This document shows, piece after piece, positions 61,861 to 64,000 of a stretch of DNA of 64,000 nt; position 1 is the first letter of the stretch, and each line of letters starts with the position of its first letter. Position numbers and translations under genes: made by a program. The notes under the pieces were generated by a model. That model had not been told where the DNA came from, did no database searches, and saw only the letters and a list, made by a program, of their open reading frames with translations. Source of the DNA: Sphagnum magellanicum (Eukaryota > Streptophyta > Sphagnopsida > Sphagnales > Sphagnaceae); NCBI GenBank assembly GCA_021904315.1, contig CM038916.1, positions 5,917,065-5,981,064 on the forward strand, written 5' to 3'.

Positions 61861-62787
61861 CTAACTTAATATTCTTACATAACATGGTTTCCATGTTGAT
61901 TTTAGTGACTAAAATTTCAATCACAATAAATAGTGGACAAAAATGTTTTATGTGAGTTTAGACTAGTCATTCATGCCAAAAATTTGATTGAATTTAGTTG
62001 ATTGAGATTATTGAAATGATTATTTGATGTGTTTATATATATATATAATGATTAATTATTTTAATAATAATAATAATAATATCAATGTTTTTGGGTTGAA
62101 CTAAAGACAAATCCAATAATAGTGGCACTAAACATGAGATTTTAAAACTATTTTTTTATCAAAAAATTCTAGTTGATTGATAATAGTTCAGCAAATTCAT
62201 GAAAAATCATCATAATGATGTGATGATCACAATATGTCAAACGTGGGATTTAAACCTTCACCTCTTCATTTTAAATATCATGCATTTAAACCTAATTATA
62301 ATATTTAAATATTTAATATCAATATTAAATTTAAATTCATTTTTTACTTTCATAATTCCATTGAATTTATAATGCCTTTAAATTTCAAAATCTAAAATGT
62401 GTTACATAAATTTGAAATATTATTAATTATATATATATATAATTCCAAAAATTTTAAAAATTACATTGATTATATATTTTTATTAGGGAAAGTTTATAAT
62501 TACAAAATCATAACGAAATGAATTTCACTTCTGAAATTATATGATTAAAATTCACATGTTTTTTTTTTAAATTTTAAAATTTCAAATTGAACAACATTAA
62601 TCTAATTCAATTTTTTTTGTAAATTATTTATTAAAAAATACATTACTTTAATTTTATCTTCCATTTTTTCACTTGTTATTTTTTATATTTCAATTGAAAT
62701 GTCCCCTATTTTTATTTATATGCGAATACTCACAAATGAAAAATGAAAACATGACATTTGTAACTTATTTTCATTTTTTTAATAGTT
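61861..62787. other. AT-rich sequence, nothing recognised
   Basis: Contains (TA)n near 62035-62047 and 62430-62440 and an (AAT)n run near 62063. No gene. Confidence 0.5.
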
Positions 62788-63253
62788 TGTCGTGCATTCT
62801 AAGGTCAACATTTACAACTATTGTTGTCATGATATTCACAACACATAACATAAAAATACCATAATTGGTACACCACATCCAAACTCAAAATTTTACTCAC
62901 TTGCAAAACACAAGAATCCACATACTAACAAAAACCTCAACAAACTCCTTACATAACAAGAACACATAAACAAAACAAAATTATGTGTGCTTTAAAATCC
63001 AAAAAACTGGATTATGATCAGACACTGTCCCACTTATCTTAAACACCAAAAAGTTGGAATCCCGTTCACACTAGAACTGGTTCCATATTTACTTATCCCA
63101 AATTACCTATAGTAACTAGGATACAAATATATAATTATAGTAAAAATCTTGATAGTTGTCATGCATTCCAAAGTCGGCACCTACAACTATTGTTATCACC
63201 ATACTCACAACACATAACATAAAAATACCTTAATTGGTACACCACATCCAAAT
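62788..63253. repeat. Pair of 95-100-bp direct repeats about 366 bp apart
   Basis: 62788-62885 and 63155-63253 share GTCGTGCATTC/GTCATGCATTC, ACAACTATTGTT.TCA, TATTCACAACACATAACATA and ATTGGTACACCACATCCAAA. The spacer is unrelated. They could be ends of a short degenerate element; no TG..CA termini or target duplications were evident. Confidence 0.8.
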
Positions 63254-64000
63254 TGCCCCCCTATTTGGGGCTGAGGTCCCCTAAAATTAAATAACATTAT
63301 AGAACTACCACCAACAATCCACCAGGGTGAATATTTTAATTCCAAGGTAAAAGGATCATTAAGTTAGGTGCAAAATGTGAACCCCATCATTTGTTGCCTA
63401 AATGGAATCCTTCAAATCGTTAGCCAAAAGTGAGACATCTTGGGGAAATTTTTTAGACTAGTCCTTACTAGGTGCACCGAGGGCAAAACCATTTGCTAAC
63501 TAGTACCTAGTCCAAGGGTAGTGTCAAACATGTCATGTGCCATCTTCCTGAACACCAATCACAAACCAACATAGTGGCAATTCCTATGGATTGCCCACAC
63601 AACATACATCATAAATTAACAAGTATAATGGCCGAGGATGGGTCAGTTTGGCCATCCACATTGCGAAGATGACACAACACACAATTATGCACATGGTTTT
63701 TCCATGTCTGACCATTTCAACCTTCCAACAACAATATTCCGAAAGGCAAGACCTTTTGAACATGCAAAATCACATGATTTGTAATCACATCCAATGTGGT
63801 GGTGTTGTTTGGTGTAAGTAAACATAATCCCTTGGCTTGTCAATAACCTCTTCCATGAATTGTGGCATACTGAATAATATTTCAGTGTTGGGCAATTGCC
63901 AGATTCTCCATAGCCATAGGTGTCACCTGCATGAACAAATTAGTTCGCTATTCACATGCCTAAACCCACACTACAAGATCATCAAGACTAATTATAATCA
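63254..64000. other. Less AT-rich unique sequence at the window end
   Basis: Composition is more even than in the preceding desert (for example GGTGCACCGAGGGCAAAACC near 63470). It might be the beginning of another transposon or gene flank. I could not read a protein from either strand. Confidence 0.35.

Noticed and set aside
1-64000. tRNA, rRNA, snRNA genes
   Set aside because: Looked for T-arm GGTTCGAATCC-type and other conserved RNA motifs by eye and found none; a covariance-model scan (tRNAscan-SE, Infernal) was not possible.

Overview
This is a nuclear window from a green plant. The evidence is spliced genes with GT..AG introns, a land-plant-type phosphoglycerate kinase, many plant telobox/telomere-like (TTTAGGG)n motifs in gene leaders and introns, and a long LTR retrotransposon with a 5-bp target-site duplication. 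Most introns are short to moderate (roughly 90-850 bp). Genes sit in small, more GC-rich islands separated by 8-15 kb of very AT-rich sequence without coding potential. A bryophyte or another early-diverging streptophyte would fit, but I cannot name the species from sequence alone.

Layout. (1) 1-1047: last three visible exons of a plus-strand phosphoglycerate kinase gene, cut by the window edge. (2) 1048-17.2 kb: gene desert with a 57-bp telomere-flavoured minisatellite (1.77-2.16 kb), a perfect 19-bp hairpin around a telobox, a 72-bp minisatellite (9.0-9.5 kb), a dispersed repeat pair and an orphan promoter-like island (11.7-12.2 kb). (3) 17.2-20.9 kb: CpG-rich leader and an intronless gene for an N-terminally membrane-anchored acidic protein of 484 aa. 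(4) 21.5-30.2 kb: tandem repeats, then a long leader and a 19-exon gene that I assemble, exon by exon, into a 966-aa Integrator complex subunit 6 (INTS6): VWA domain with MIDAS motif, middle domain, basic linker and INTS6-type C-terminal domain. (5) 30.2-36.3 kb: no gene; short tandem repeats. (6) 36,333-45,238: an 8.9-kb minus-strand LTR retrotransposon with TGT..ACA LTRs of about 1.15 kb, TSD CCACT, a visible PPT and a possible PBS. It has only decayed gag-like and coiled-coil coding traces and no recognisable pol. A solo LTR of the same family (39,677-40,795, TSD ATAAT) is nested inside it in the opposite orientation. (7) 46.0-50.9 kb: a telobox-bearing, probably transcribed locus without an assignable protein, plus minisatellites. 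(8) 51,026-52,667: a three-exon minus-strand gene for a 161-aa coiled-coil protein. (9) 52.9-64 kb: gene desert with a decayed satellite of about 160 bp, a 1.19-kb tandem duplication carrying long G tracts, and CCTAGG-rich repeats.

The genes do not form a functional cluster: one is glycolytic/Calvin cycle, one belongs to RNA 3'-end processing and transcription termination, and two are proteins of unknown function. The most rewarding observations are the full INTS6 model, with a recent 77-bp duplication that copied its exon-8 5' splice site and a possible GC-AG intron, and the nested pair of LTR insertions, each with a perfect target-site duplication.
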